Position numbers and translations under genes: made by a program. The notes beneath the pieces were generated by a model, which was not told the origin of the DNA, ran no database searches, and worked only from the letters and a program-made list of their open reading frames with translations. DNA of 64,000 bases, taken from NCBI RefSeq assembly GCF_010183535.1, contig NC_071328.1:4960001-5024000 (forward strand), in the 5' to 3' direction. Below, in pieces: positions 11,139-21,700 of this stretch. The stretch is from Caenorhabditis remanei (taxonomy: Eukaryota > Nematoda > Chromadorea > Rhabditida > Rhabditidae). Numbering within the stretch: position 1 is the stretch's first letter; each line of letters begins with the position of its first letter.

Positions 11139-14100
11139 CTACAAAAAACTTCGAACAAGTCTCGAAATGACACGAACAATTGGTGGAATATGGTGTTCTG
11201 GTTGCTGGAGAGCAGCCATATCCAGCAGCGACGAGTATTCGAATAACCGATTTTTCTCTTCTCGTAACCGATCGACGAGCTTCGGATCTTTTGTGACGAC
11301 CATTATTTGAGCTTCGAGATCTCGGTGGACGGATCGGTAACCTGGAAGAAGAGTTAGTGGAAGAGAAAATACAAAAGTTAGGTCAAGATAGCCTAAACAT
11401 GTGCATCCGTGATAATTACCTACCATAATTAGAGGATCCAATTAGTGTCATAATTTGATTATTATGCTCCGCCCATAATCCCTTCGCGTGAAATGTCCAT
11501 CCTTCACGAAAAGATTGATGCATTTGGACATTTTGACGATTATTTCTTTGTTGTTTCAGAAGAAATTGTTCGGAAATATTCGAGTAGAGAGGGGGAATGT
11601 ATTTGGAGAATCCTTTTGATTCGAAGAATCCATTGGCCTGGAAATTAGGGAAATTTGTAGATGGAAATAAGGAATTTGAAGAAGGGAGTAGGGGTTCTGG
11701 GTTCTAGAAATCATGAAAATCTAGATTTGAGAATCCGAATTCTAGAAACTGAAATCTGGAAATTAGAATACTGAACCGAGACCCAGAAATCCAGAATTCG
11801 GAATCTAAAGGTCTGAATCCGAGATTCAGAATCAAGATTTTAGAATTGTGAATCCTGATTCTAGAATTCAGAATTCGAAATTTTGAATTCTGGACTTAGA
11901 ATTCAGGCTTCGGAAATATGAACCATGAATCCAGAATTCAGATTTCCCACAATTAAATGTTAAATTCAGAATCGTGAAAACAGTATTCTGGATCCTGAAA
12001 TCCAGTATCCAGAATCGGAAAAAAATGAGAATGAAGAATCGAGATTTGAGAATTTGAATTCCAGAAACTGAAATCTGGAAATCAAATTTCGAAGTGGCAT
12101 ACTGAACCCAGAATCCAAGATTCAATATATAAAATTTAGAATTCTGAATCCTCATTTCAAAATACAGAATTCCAAAATTTTGAATCCTGGACTTAGAATT
12201 CTGACTTCTAAAATCTAAACCTGGAATCCGGAATCCAGATTTCTCAAAATTGAATCTTGAATTCAGACTCTGAAAACAGTATCCCGTACTCTAAAACCAA
12301 TCCAGAATCAGAAAAATTTAGAACTCTGAATCCAAGATTCAGAATTAAGATTCTAGAATCCAGAACTCTAGATTTATCAAAATTAAATCTTGGATTCTGA
12401 ATCGTGGAAATAGTATCAGGAACTCTGAAAACTGAAAAAAAGGAAAAAAAATCAATTTTCAATTTTCTAAACTCACAAACGGAGAAGCCGTCAAAATATC
12501 CAATCGATAATCTCCTTCCATCAGAATCAAATCCTCATAATCGCGAATAAAATTGAAATATCCGGAGGCCATTGTCATCTTCATTTCGCTGTTTTTCATC
12601 GCAAAAATCTGATTCAAAAGTTGAAATTCTTGATGAATTCCGAGTAATCCCATTTGTAAAACCGGATAAATCCACGTCTCCGACTCTGTTTTTTCCTGGT
12701 TTTTTCGTGATTCTTTATACTTTTCGATTACAGTTTCAACACGTAATTTCAGCAGATCTCTATAAGACTGAGCCCCTCCGAGATACGGATGAATATCACA
12801 CTTCGAACTGGGCACAACTTGATCATTTGTGACAATGAAACTGGTGTCTCCTGGAAGAAAAAAAGAAAACGTTCGAATTTTTGAATTCTGATGTAATCAT
12901 GCTCCAACTCACCAACTGTCATTATTATTTCATGGAAAAAATCTGCTAGTGGCTTGCAATTTTTGAATAAAAACCATCGATCAGTACGGTCGGTGAAGTA
13001 GGAATCCGATAGATTTGCACTGAAAAATTCGTATTTAAAAATTAAAACTTTCCTGAAAACAAAAACTAACCCACTAATAAGGACGTTATCATCAAAAATA
13101 TACAATTTCATATGTTGTAATCCAATGATTTCATCGGCTCTCTGAGGAAGAATTCGTTTGACGAGACCATTCAATTCAGGGGTGTGGTAGAGAAAGATCT
13201 GGAAAAAAGGTGAGAATTCGGGGATAATTTATCCAAATGTTCTAATTTTTGGATTTCAAAAATAGGATTGTTATGATGATCGGAAGTCTGGAATCCTACC
13301 AATACGGAAGCTAAAAAGTCCAATTTTAAGAAAATATCTGTCTGTGTGTCTGTTTGTCTAGATGTACAGGTTTTCGAATTTATTTCCTTCGAAATATTGA
13401 AAAAATTGCAGTTTCTTAAAGTTTTAGTTTTGTATTTCTGTAGCCGGGTTGAGACTTTTTGAGTCCGTTTGTCCAGATGACTAAAGAATTTAAAATCTGT
13501 AAAAATGAATTTTAAAATAGTGATTTTGTCAGTTTTTTCTCGATTTTTTAATTTAAAATCGAAAATTTCGGGATTCTCGTTATCGAAAAGCCATTCGAGT
13601 TTTCTAGGTTCCTCTCAAATCGTGGACTCACAAACATCAATTTTCACGAATTCTTCTATTTTAACCTTATCAAAACTTGAATTTCTATCCGTTTTCAGAA
13701 GATTTTGATGTATTTTATAATTCCTAAAACTAGGTTATCATCTAGAAATTGGTTACTGAAAAGGAAGAGGATTCAATGACACTATATGATCATAGGGATC
13801 AATATGAATGTCCCAGTGACAAAACTACCATTCCCACCGTCTTCGTCGCACCAAATCATCCCAGAGACCCACTTCCCACCGCCAATTGCGGTCTTTTGAC
13901 CCAGTTTCCCATTTTTCAGAATATCTGCCCCGGTGGCCGAGCGGTCAAAGGCGTGAGACTTATGATCTCATTGGTGAAAACCAATCGCGGGTTCGAATCC
14001 CGCCCGGGGCAATAACTTTTTTTTGCTTTTTTTCAAATGCATTTTTTGGTGGAAAAAAGTGTTTCTGTGGTAGTATTTCTGTATATTTAGATGAAATTCA

Positions 14101-14754
14101 CTAGATTTATTTGTAAATTCACCGATTTTGACTGAAAAATGTTTTTTTCTTCCGTGTTTTGGACCGAAATTGGTTAATTTGTGGAAAATTTGCGTTTGGC
14201 AAAGTCCAACTTTTCAGAAAATATTTGTACAAATTAATTTTTTTTGTTTGAAAAAATTCCTTATATTTGCTTTTTTCTAAAGTATTTGGATGATTTTACT
14301 ACGAAAAACGTTCAAAAAGCCAGCGAAATTCGATTCAAAAACACTATTTTAGAGTTTTTATGTCTGTCTGTATTTCTGTGTGTCCGAATTCTCCTACCTT
14401 CGCCTTGTCTGCAATAGGTTTCAGCACAGTTACACTGCTCTCTCCCTCTGAACTTTTCCTCGTTCCCCTCAATAAATCCAAGAGAATTGTCACTTCAATA
14501 TCGATTTGTTCCATTCTTTCTCTGATTTTCTTCACTAAATTCTTTTCGAGTTCTCCTTCTCCCAAATATAAACTACTCAATGCTAATCTTCTCTCAGTTT
14601 TCGATGTCAGTTCCTGGAAAGTGTCAATGGAGTGCGGTTGCTGGTATGGAAAACCTACAAGAAGTTTCTCATAAAACAGCGAAGGAGTTTCTATTATTTC
14701 TAGATTTTCCGCATCGATCGGTATTCCTGGCATTTCACATTTTGGAATTTCCAT
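11139..14754 (-). CDS. pgs-1: CDP-diacylglycerol-glycerol-3-phosphate 3-phosphatidyltransferase (PGS1)
   Basis: Exons 14754-14398, 13198-13071, 13019-12913, 12850-12477, 11637-11424 and 11341-11139 join in phase to about 460 residues. PGS1 makes phosphatidylglycerophosphate from CDP-diacylglycerol and glycerol-3-phosphate, the committed step to phosphatidylglycerol and cardiolipin in mitochondria. Both halves of the phospholipase-D-type active site are visible: HMKLYIFDDNVLISG (H148, K150, D155) and HAKGLW...IGSSNYGYRS (H372, K374). RRLALSSLYLGEGELEKNLV and YRSVHRDLEAQI are family signatures. The ATG directly follows an acceptor (AATTTTTAG), so it is trans-spliced or has an unseen upstream exon; no mitochondrial presequence is obvious. 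The APC10-like stop is only about 220 bases upstream on the same strand, suggesting an operon. Intron 1 holds an antisense tRNA and intron 4 a degenerate simple repeat. Confidence 0.9.
11690..12440. repeat. Degenerate ATTCTGAATTC/AATCTGGAATCC repeat
   Basis: About 750 bases of short, irregular, partly palindromic words such as AGAATTCTGAATC, TTCTAGAATTC and ATCCAGAATC. They fill most of the pgs-1 intron 11638-12476. The same texture returns at 25270-25410 and 63640-64000. Confidence 0.8.
13755..14203 (+). repeat. tRNA-bearing duplicated unit, copy 2
   Basis: Matches 5225-5672 over its whole length, with a short insertion (TTCAATGACACTATATG) near its start. It lies inside pgs-1 intron 1 on the opposite strand to pgs-1. 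Confidence 0.85.
13927..14011 (+). tRNA. nev-type tRNA, anticodon UAU with long variable arm (copy 2)
   Basis: Identical in sequence and fold to the tRNA at 5379-5463: UAU anticodon, TTGGT-GAAA-ACCAA variable arm, discriminator A. A T8 terminator begins six bases downstream. It is antisense to pgs-1 within its first intron. Confidence 0.93.
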
Positions 14755-14976
14755 CTAAAAATTCGATTTTTGATTTTTTTTTACAGAAAAAGGTAAATGA
14801 TTTGGGAAAATCCTTTGATTTTTTAACGGCAGATCATCATTTATAAAATACATAAAACCACAAGTTTCTGTTAAGAATAAAGTACATTTAACAGGAAATA
14901 GATCGAAAATCATCAGTATTTTGTATTAGTTAACCAGGAATTTACAGGAATCAGTTAGTATTGGGCTGTTAAGTGT

Positions 14977-16434
14977 CTATCGAAGAGATAAATGGATGAG
15001 TGAGTGGTCTACAAACGAGGCGAAATCCTCATCTTCGTAATCGACGATATTTGGATCGGGGAATGTTCCGTGTGGTTCTCCAGTGAATATTCGATTTGTG
15101 GGTGAGACACGAGATCGTTCGGGGCCGAGCACGCGGACGTGTCTGAAAAATAAAACTTGAATTTTTCCAATTATTGGGACTCATACGGTCTCGCACACTG
15201 CGAAAAAGAACTGCAAGAAACGTGAAGCCGATTTTTTCACGTTTTAATTCAATTCTTTTATTTTTTGCACTGAAAATGCAGTATTTTTGAAGGTTTTCAG
15301 ACGTTGCAATGGATGAAAAAAGGTCCTATCCATCAGAATTGTAGAAAATAAAATGATCTATCGAATGAGCCAAAAACGTGAATTTTGGTAAGAAATTGAC
15401 TTTTTTGATAAAGAAAATACGATTTTCAGTAAAATGAGATTTTCAGCAATTTCAACCAATATATATTTTTCTGAAAATTTAAACTGTTTCAGAGCCTTCT
15501 TCTCGAGTTCATTATTTGCAATTTTCGGCGAAAAAAAAGTTATACACATTTTTCCGAAATTCGGTTTTTCTGTATCAAAAAAGTCAATTTCTGACCACAA
15601 TTTATGTTTTTTGTCTCATTCGATAGAGAATTTAATTTTACACAATTCTGATGGATGGGACACTTTTTTCATCCATTGCAACGTCTGAAAACCTTCAAAA
15701 ATACTGCATTTTCAGTGCAAAAAATAAAAGAATTGAATTAAAACGTGAAAAAATCGGCTTTAAGTTTCTTGCAGTTCTTTTTCGCTCTGTGGGAGACCAT
15801 GGCTCAATGTGCTGAAAATGTTCTTTTTTTTCTAATCACCTGATATGAGTATCCCGTCCATTCTGATGATTCTGAATGACTTGAATCTGAATCCAGAAAA
15901 CACGTTGCGGTCGTTTATTCTTATCCCGCAAATCGATATAAGTCCATCCTTGTGGCTCATTGAATGATTGAGTGGTACGGAAGAATATATCTTGGTGAGA
16001 TGACCCCATTTTTACTTGAATTCTGAAACAAATTATACATATTTAAACGAATTTTTCAAAAATATGTACTTGGACGGTGTATAGGATTCGTCATTCTTGA
16101 AATCGAGATAAAACATCATCATGGCCACATCGGTCTTTTTCTGAAACTCCAAATGAATTGTATGCGGTTGGGGACCATCGCTTTGCCAGTATTTCTCAAC
16201 GCTATCCGACATGAGCTCGTCGACGCCGTACCCTGTAAAAAAGCAAAAAATTATGAATTTTCGATGAAAATAAAGGAATTTATGAAGAAAAATACCGTTT
16301 TTACAACTGGAAAGACACCAAATAGCTTGAGAGGAAATGTCGAGAAGCGGTTGGTCTTTTGGATGAATGTTGTTCGGAGTGTATGGAATCCATCCACACG
16401 ATCCTTCGGCTCGCTTCGTTTCATCCACTTCCAT
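14977..16434 (-). CDS. APC10/DOC-domain protein, anaphase-promoting complex subunit 10-like
   Basis: Exons 16434-16296, 16232-16070, 16022-15840 and 15142-14977 encode 216 residues. The sequence LDISSQAIWCLSSCKNGYGVDEL, YWQSDGPQPHTIHLEF, DFKNDESYTPSKI and QNHQNGRDTHIRHVRVLGP follows APC10 closely through the DOC beta-sandwich. With the Cdc20/Cdh1 co-activator, APC10 forms the D-box receptor of the anaphase-promoting complex, a ubiquitin ligase for mitotic cyclins and securin. The last two residues are L-R, close to the I-R tail by which APC10 docks on a TPR subunit. An acceptor (TTTCCAG) lies six bases before the ATG, consistent with trans-splicing. The intron 15143-15839 is filled by a 612-bp foldback element. 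It may be a second paralogue rather than the main apc-10 of C. elegans, which I recall on another chromosome. Confidence 0.88.
15187..15798. repeat. 612-bp foldback element in the APC10-like intron
   Basis: The left end GGTCTCGCACACTGCGAAAA mirrors the right end TTTTCGCTCTGTGGGAGACC. Inner arms pair all along, for example TCTATCGAATGAGCCAAAAA near 15359 against TTTTTTGTCTCATTCGATAG near 15610. No protein-coding potential is evident; a non-autonomous DNA element. Confidence 0.85.
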
Positions 16435-17416
16435 TTTGTCTGGAAATTAGAGAAAATTGGATTTTTGTGGAGGCAAAAGTCAAAGAGAGGAGAAAGAAGA
16501 AATAAAAATATTTTATAAATGAAAAAAATTGTCAGTCCATTGTGTTTTTTCAGTCAAAATGTGAGTAGTCGTAAATTCAAAAATAATTTTTTTGTCGATT
16601 AACTCGAAAATGAAGGCGGAGCTCCCCTAAATTAGTATTTTCTATGAGGTTCACCGATTTCTTCCTTGTAAAATAACTTTTTTGGGCAGTTTTATACAAA
16701 CAATTTTATTAATTGTCCACAGAAAATTTAGTTTTAGCTGTAACAATTGAATTTCTACAAGGTTTTACTTCAAAAATAGATTTTCATTTTGAAATGTGAA
16801 TTTTAAGCTACAAATCGTTATTTATCTTTAGCTGAAGCTTCAGGTTAACAAATTCTCGATGATAGGTAGTTTTTTTTTAAATAAAAAAATACCGTGTGTG
16901 CATTTAAAAATAATTTTTTACTTGAAAACAAAATCTGAACTTATGAAATTAAAAGTATTTATCGGTATCCGGAACAGGAAAGATTTTTTCAAACAATTTC
17001 ATTAGAATTCCAAGATTGGTTTGTTTTCGGGTCTTTTATGAATCAAAAACTTTGAAATTCGTGAAAAATGTTCCACGATTAATTTAAAAAGATTCAATAA
17101 TTATGAAAATCTGAAAACTCTTCAAAATAATCAACAAAAGAAAACGAATTTTTAATGGAGAAGCTTGCCGTCATGATTTGAAAAACTGAATTTAATTCGG
17201 AATAGCGGAGCATCGTACTGCGTGTTGTTTAGCAAAATGAGAAAAAAAAATAAATTAGGGGGGAAATGTTTTGCAAATCAACTGGAAGAGCTTCAATGAT
17301 ACATGACAAAAAGGATGGACAGTTTGGAAAAATTGGAAAGAACTGTGTTGAGTTATTTCGATAATACACATAATACACAACTTTTGCTAAACATGATTTC
17401 TGGGACAAGAAAAAAC
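16435..17416. other. AT-rich spacer upstream of the APC10-like gene
   Basis: Should hold the promoter of the gene starting at 16434. Only an isolated GGCGGAGCTCC motif near 16617 stands out. No supported gene. Confidence 0.5.
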
Positions 17417-17743
17417 GTCGAACTACTCAGGCAACTCGATATTAATCTAATTCAAGTAAATTTAGAGACTAACGCGACCCAGTTAGATTGACCCACAGTC
17501 TAATTAGACTAGCGTTTTGTCTAATTAGACTACAATTTTGTCTAATCCAACTAACATACAATCTAATTAGACTTGCCTGTCTAATTAGACTTTAAAACTG
17601 TCTATTTAGACTATAAAACTGTCTAATTAGACTTTAAAAACGAGCTAATCTAACTAGATTGTATTTAGATTGCTATTCTGTCTAATTAGACTTCGGTTGT
17701 CTAATTAGACTAACATCGAGTTGCCTGAGTACGGTATTTCGAC
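17417..17743. repeat. Foldback element with internal GTCTAATTAGAC tandem array
   Basis: Terminal inverted repeats read GTCGAACTACTCAGGCAACT on the left and CGAGTTGCCTGAGTACGG...TTCGAC on the right. Between them are about fifteen degenerate copies of GTCTAATTAGACT, itself a palindrome, spaced 14-20 bases apart. Confidence 0.85.
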
Positions 17744-20700
17744 TTCAGAATCATCAACTAAATACATTTTCAGGCTTTTCAGATTTCAAATGTTTGCCTA
17801 TAATTTTACTTTGTTTCAGACTTCAGGCAGACTTGGGCAATGAAAAATGGAAAAAAAAACTTTTTCTCCAAAATTTTAATTTAATTTTTTAGTATTAAAA
17901 ATTCAGATGTTCACCGAAAAGGATCGACTGATTAATCGAGTAATTACTCGATCCATGAATCTGACCGTGGCCTAACTTTCCCCTTCTCTTCCATTTTTTC
18001 TCTGCCATCTCTCCTAGTCCAGCACTCTCTAACTCCCCCCCCCGAGTAACCCATTTTCCCACGATTTATCATTTTTCGAGGTAATTTTCCCAAATAATTT
18101 GGAGAATTTTTATAGCATTGATGTTTGGTGTTTGGATTACTTTTTGTTTTTATAAAAATTTGATTTACTAACGGAGTTTTGAGGGTGAGAGACTCTTGAA
18201 TAGGCTAAATTTGGTATTGGATTCATTTAGTGGAAACTGTTTTGATCTACCGTGTGTTTCTCATTAATGCAATTGCGCTCTAAAGATAATCCTGTTCAAA
18301 AACAGCTCTCCCTCTATTGTTCCAGACGCCTTTGGCTCGGCTCCTCTGGTCCCTTCCCACTTTTTTTCCAGAAATTTCCTACTCCACGGAGTCAGAAAGT
18401 CTAACATTCTGTTTACATTCTCTCTTGTTTCCAAACAACTTTTTTTATCAGTTTTGTAGTTCTTTTGCACGTAATTGCACTACGTGGAATAGTGTTCTTA
18501 TCACCTCAAACTTTTGATCAACACGGCTCCGCCCACTTTTGACACCATTGTTCCCCTATTTTGCGGAAAGAACCCTAATGAGTTGCCTGGAACATCTTCT
18601 TTGTGGTCTCCAAGAATTTCAATTAGGGGGATTGGTGGAGAGGAAGGCGACAATTCAATTGTTTTGGGACAAAAGTACACATCCCAAAGGGAATCTTTTC
18701 TCCTTTTTCTTTGTTTTATTTTGCTTCGTTTCAAAGATTGAAACGCCTACATGTGGGTACTGTACTCTTGCTAATGCGCTCTAATGAACTCGTGGTGAAT
18801 CATTTTTTTGGGATGAGTTTTTATTGATTGAGTAGATCAAAAGCTAATCTTCATTTTTGTAGTTCGCAACTTTTTTATAGCGTTTCTAGTTTTAAAGATA
18901 TGAACTTTTTTTAGTAAAGTAGCTAAAACTTAGTTTTTCTGGAATCGAGAGCTTCAATAAGTTATCACGAAACGACCTAAAGTTTTATTGTTTTAGTTTT
19001 AAGTTTATCATATTATCAATCTAGAGTTTCATTTTTGTAGTGGACAACTTTTTCGTAGAGTGCATCCCCAGAAAGTTACGGACCCTCTAATAAAAGTGTT
19101 GCACTGAAACTCATTACTCCACTTGGAGCAACCGTAACTCACTAGGAATTGGGAGTACAAAAAAGTTGTTAACATTAAAGAAGGTCTAAATAATCCACTT
19201 TTTTGTAAATCTAAAAAAAAGTAAAATCTCCATCAAATTTCCAGAGAGGGGCGCAGGGTACACAGGCCCTCTAGCCTCACGTTTTCCCCTCATGGATCAT
19301 TTTTTGATGACGCGTATCTCAAAAACTAGAATAATTATTAAAAAAGGTTAACTGCACCAATGTAGATTTGGATTTGATCTACAAAATTCATGTAAAATCA
19401 AAAAATTAGAACTGATTTTGATATAGTAACGCTCTTTCAAAGTTAGACGTTCGGTGTAGTCTGTTGCCATCATTTCAATCTATTTTCACCCAATATTTCC
19501 CATAATTTCCTTTCCCTCAAATTAGAAATTTTCCAGAATGTCTGTCTGAGTCATTGGCTCCATTTATCCCTTGCGAAATGAGCTCTCATTTCTGTTTTTT
19601 GATCTATAATTGGGTGTCTCCGTTGCCTGCAAATGCAGCCAATATAGGCGCTAATGAAGTTTTTTTTCCAGCGAAGTTATATATAGAAAAAGTAATTGAT
19701 CTTACATTTCTTGAATTCTTGAAATCTGATTCTTGGAACTCTGAGAATTCAGACTTCTCACGTTCCCTCTCAAGAGATCAAAAGAAGTGTCTACAGTAGT
19801 CCTTTTCCGTCCGAAAGATTCATAAAAAGCACGTAAAAACCCTTGAATCGTCCAGTTCTTCGGAAGGAGAAACCCCCCGACAAAAACCCGACGTTTCAAG
19901 GTCGATTAATTCGTTTTTCAATTCCTTTTCATAGAGAGAAAAGACTGGTTGTTCTCAGTTGGAAGGATTCGAATTGAACAACAACAATAAACAACAAGAA
20001 TCGGTCAAAGAATGAACAAGGAAGAAAACTGGAAAGTATTCTGGTCAAGGTTGAGAAATAATAGTAAACTTTTGCCGAGCTTTAAAAAGAATATCCGGGC
20101 TTGAATTCATATTCTATTTGTAGATCAAATTAAGAACTTTATTTTTGCAGTTGACAACTTTTTGATAGTTCTTCTAGTTTTTGAGATATGAGCCTCTGGA
20201 GATGAGCTAGCTCGTAGAGGAGCTCTGTGTATTCTCTAAAACTGCTATATCTCTGAAACAATAAGAGTTACAAAAAAGTGAAAATCTAGAAAAATGTGGC
20301 AAATTTTATGTAGATCATTTTTGTAGTTGACCACTTTTTGTACAAACGCTCCTGAAAAGTTATTAAGTGGAATGACAACTAGCATAATTTTTCAGAAAAG
20401 AAGCATACTAAAAAGTTGTCAACTAAACAATTAAAGATATAGGTTTCGGCTTTTTTTAACATATATGTTTCTGTTGAATTGGACTACAAGTGGCTATAAA
20501 ATAAGCTTTCCAAAGCTCCTATTTCAAACGGAAAGTTGCAAACTCCGTTCGTCAAGCCACATCTTCTAAGGATGACTTTCTAAAAAAAGTTTGCCAACCA
20601 AGATAATGAAGATCTGGGTTTTGACTATAGAAAAGTATTAATTTCTCAAAAAATCAAATCAATTCTACTCGCTTCCAAACTCGACATTCGGTAGGAAGTG

Positions 20701-21630
20701 TGCCGTCATAGCTGGTTAGCTTACTTTCCAAACGAACAACTTTTTAGGGAAGGATTGTGCAAAAAAGGGATCAATTACAAAAATGTAGCCAATGACTTTT
20801 CTTTTGAAAAAACACAACATTTACACTCTTTTTCTGTATTCGTGGTACCGTAACCCGACTCTGTAGTAGTTCAACAACCTCGCCTTTATGCGCCTTTAAA
20901 TATGCTTTGAGCGTTAGAATCCATGATCTCGCGTGCCTTCGGCGCAAAAGTGTCGCGACATGTCTGCGACGCTAGAATGCTTATCTATTACAGTTTTGGG
21001 TGCCTGCGGCGCTAGAATCGTCTTGAGAGCTCCCGGCTCTGAAATAGTTGCATTCAGTTTCTCGACTTCTACGCGTCATGCACTTCCTACAAAAATTCTG
21101 TGATCTACAAACTTGTAGCCCAGAACTACCTCAATACAATTTTGACAATTTTGGGACCCCTTCTTATCCAGTGCCCTCCCAGTGTGAACTCATTCATCCT
21201 ACGAATCCCTGAAGATGTCCATCTCCTCCTCCTGTCAACAACTCCTTCCCTCCCTCCCTTTCCTTCTTCCTTTTCCGTCCTTTTCATTCATTATTCATAC
21301 CCTTTTCTCCCCGTTTCTTGCAAAACTCAACTTCTCTATTTCTCTTCACTAACCCATACTATTTACCTGTCTCTCTCTCTTTTCCCTCTCCATCTCCCTC
21401 TCATTTTCTGCTCATTTTAGACCCAAAAGGGGCGTTGCTTCAGCTAGTTGATCAACGATCAACTTTTCAACGAAAGGAGGAAGCACACAGACGGAGACAG
21501 GAGAAAGATACGATTCATTTGAGATGGTGAATACTTGGAGAAACTGTAAATGATATTTGTATGCAAACGTTGCTTTATGACCCTTGACTTTTGTATTAGC
21601 CTGGTGTCTCTGTCGCCATCAGAAAGTTGT
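17744..21630. repeat. Gene-free region with dispersed AGTTGACAACTTTTT-type motifs
   Basis: No gene is supported. Variants of TTTTTGTAGTTGACAACTTTTT occur in both orientations near 18857, 19031, 19158, 20146, 20325 and 20410, often beside GTAGATCAAA. Single GCGCTCTA words occur at 18275 and 18777. A pyrimidine-rich stretch covers about 21220-21420. Confidence 0.6.
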
Positions 21631-21631
21631 C

Positions 21632-21700
21632 CGGGTGGCCAAGTGGTCTACCTGAAAATGTTGCCGGTTCGGTTTTTCGTCTCTACTCCAGTTTAGATGA
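21632..21700 (+). repeat. Degenerate tRNA-like element
   Basis: TCCGGGTGGCCAAGTGGTCT looks like the first part of a class II tRNA (A box), and GCCGGTTCGGTTTTTCGTCT like a worn B box. No acceptor or anticodon stem can be formed. Confidence 0.4.
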
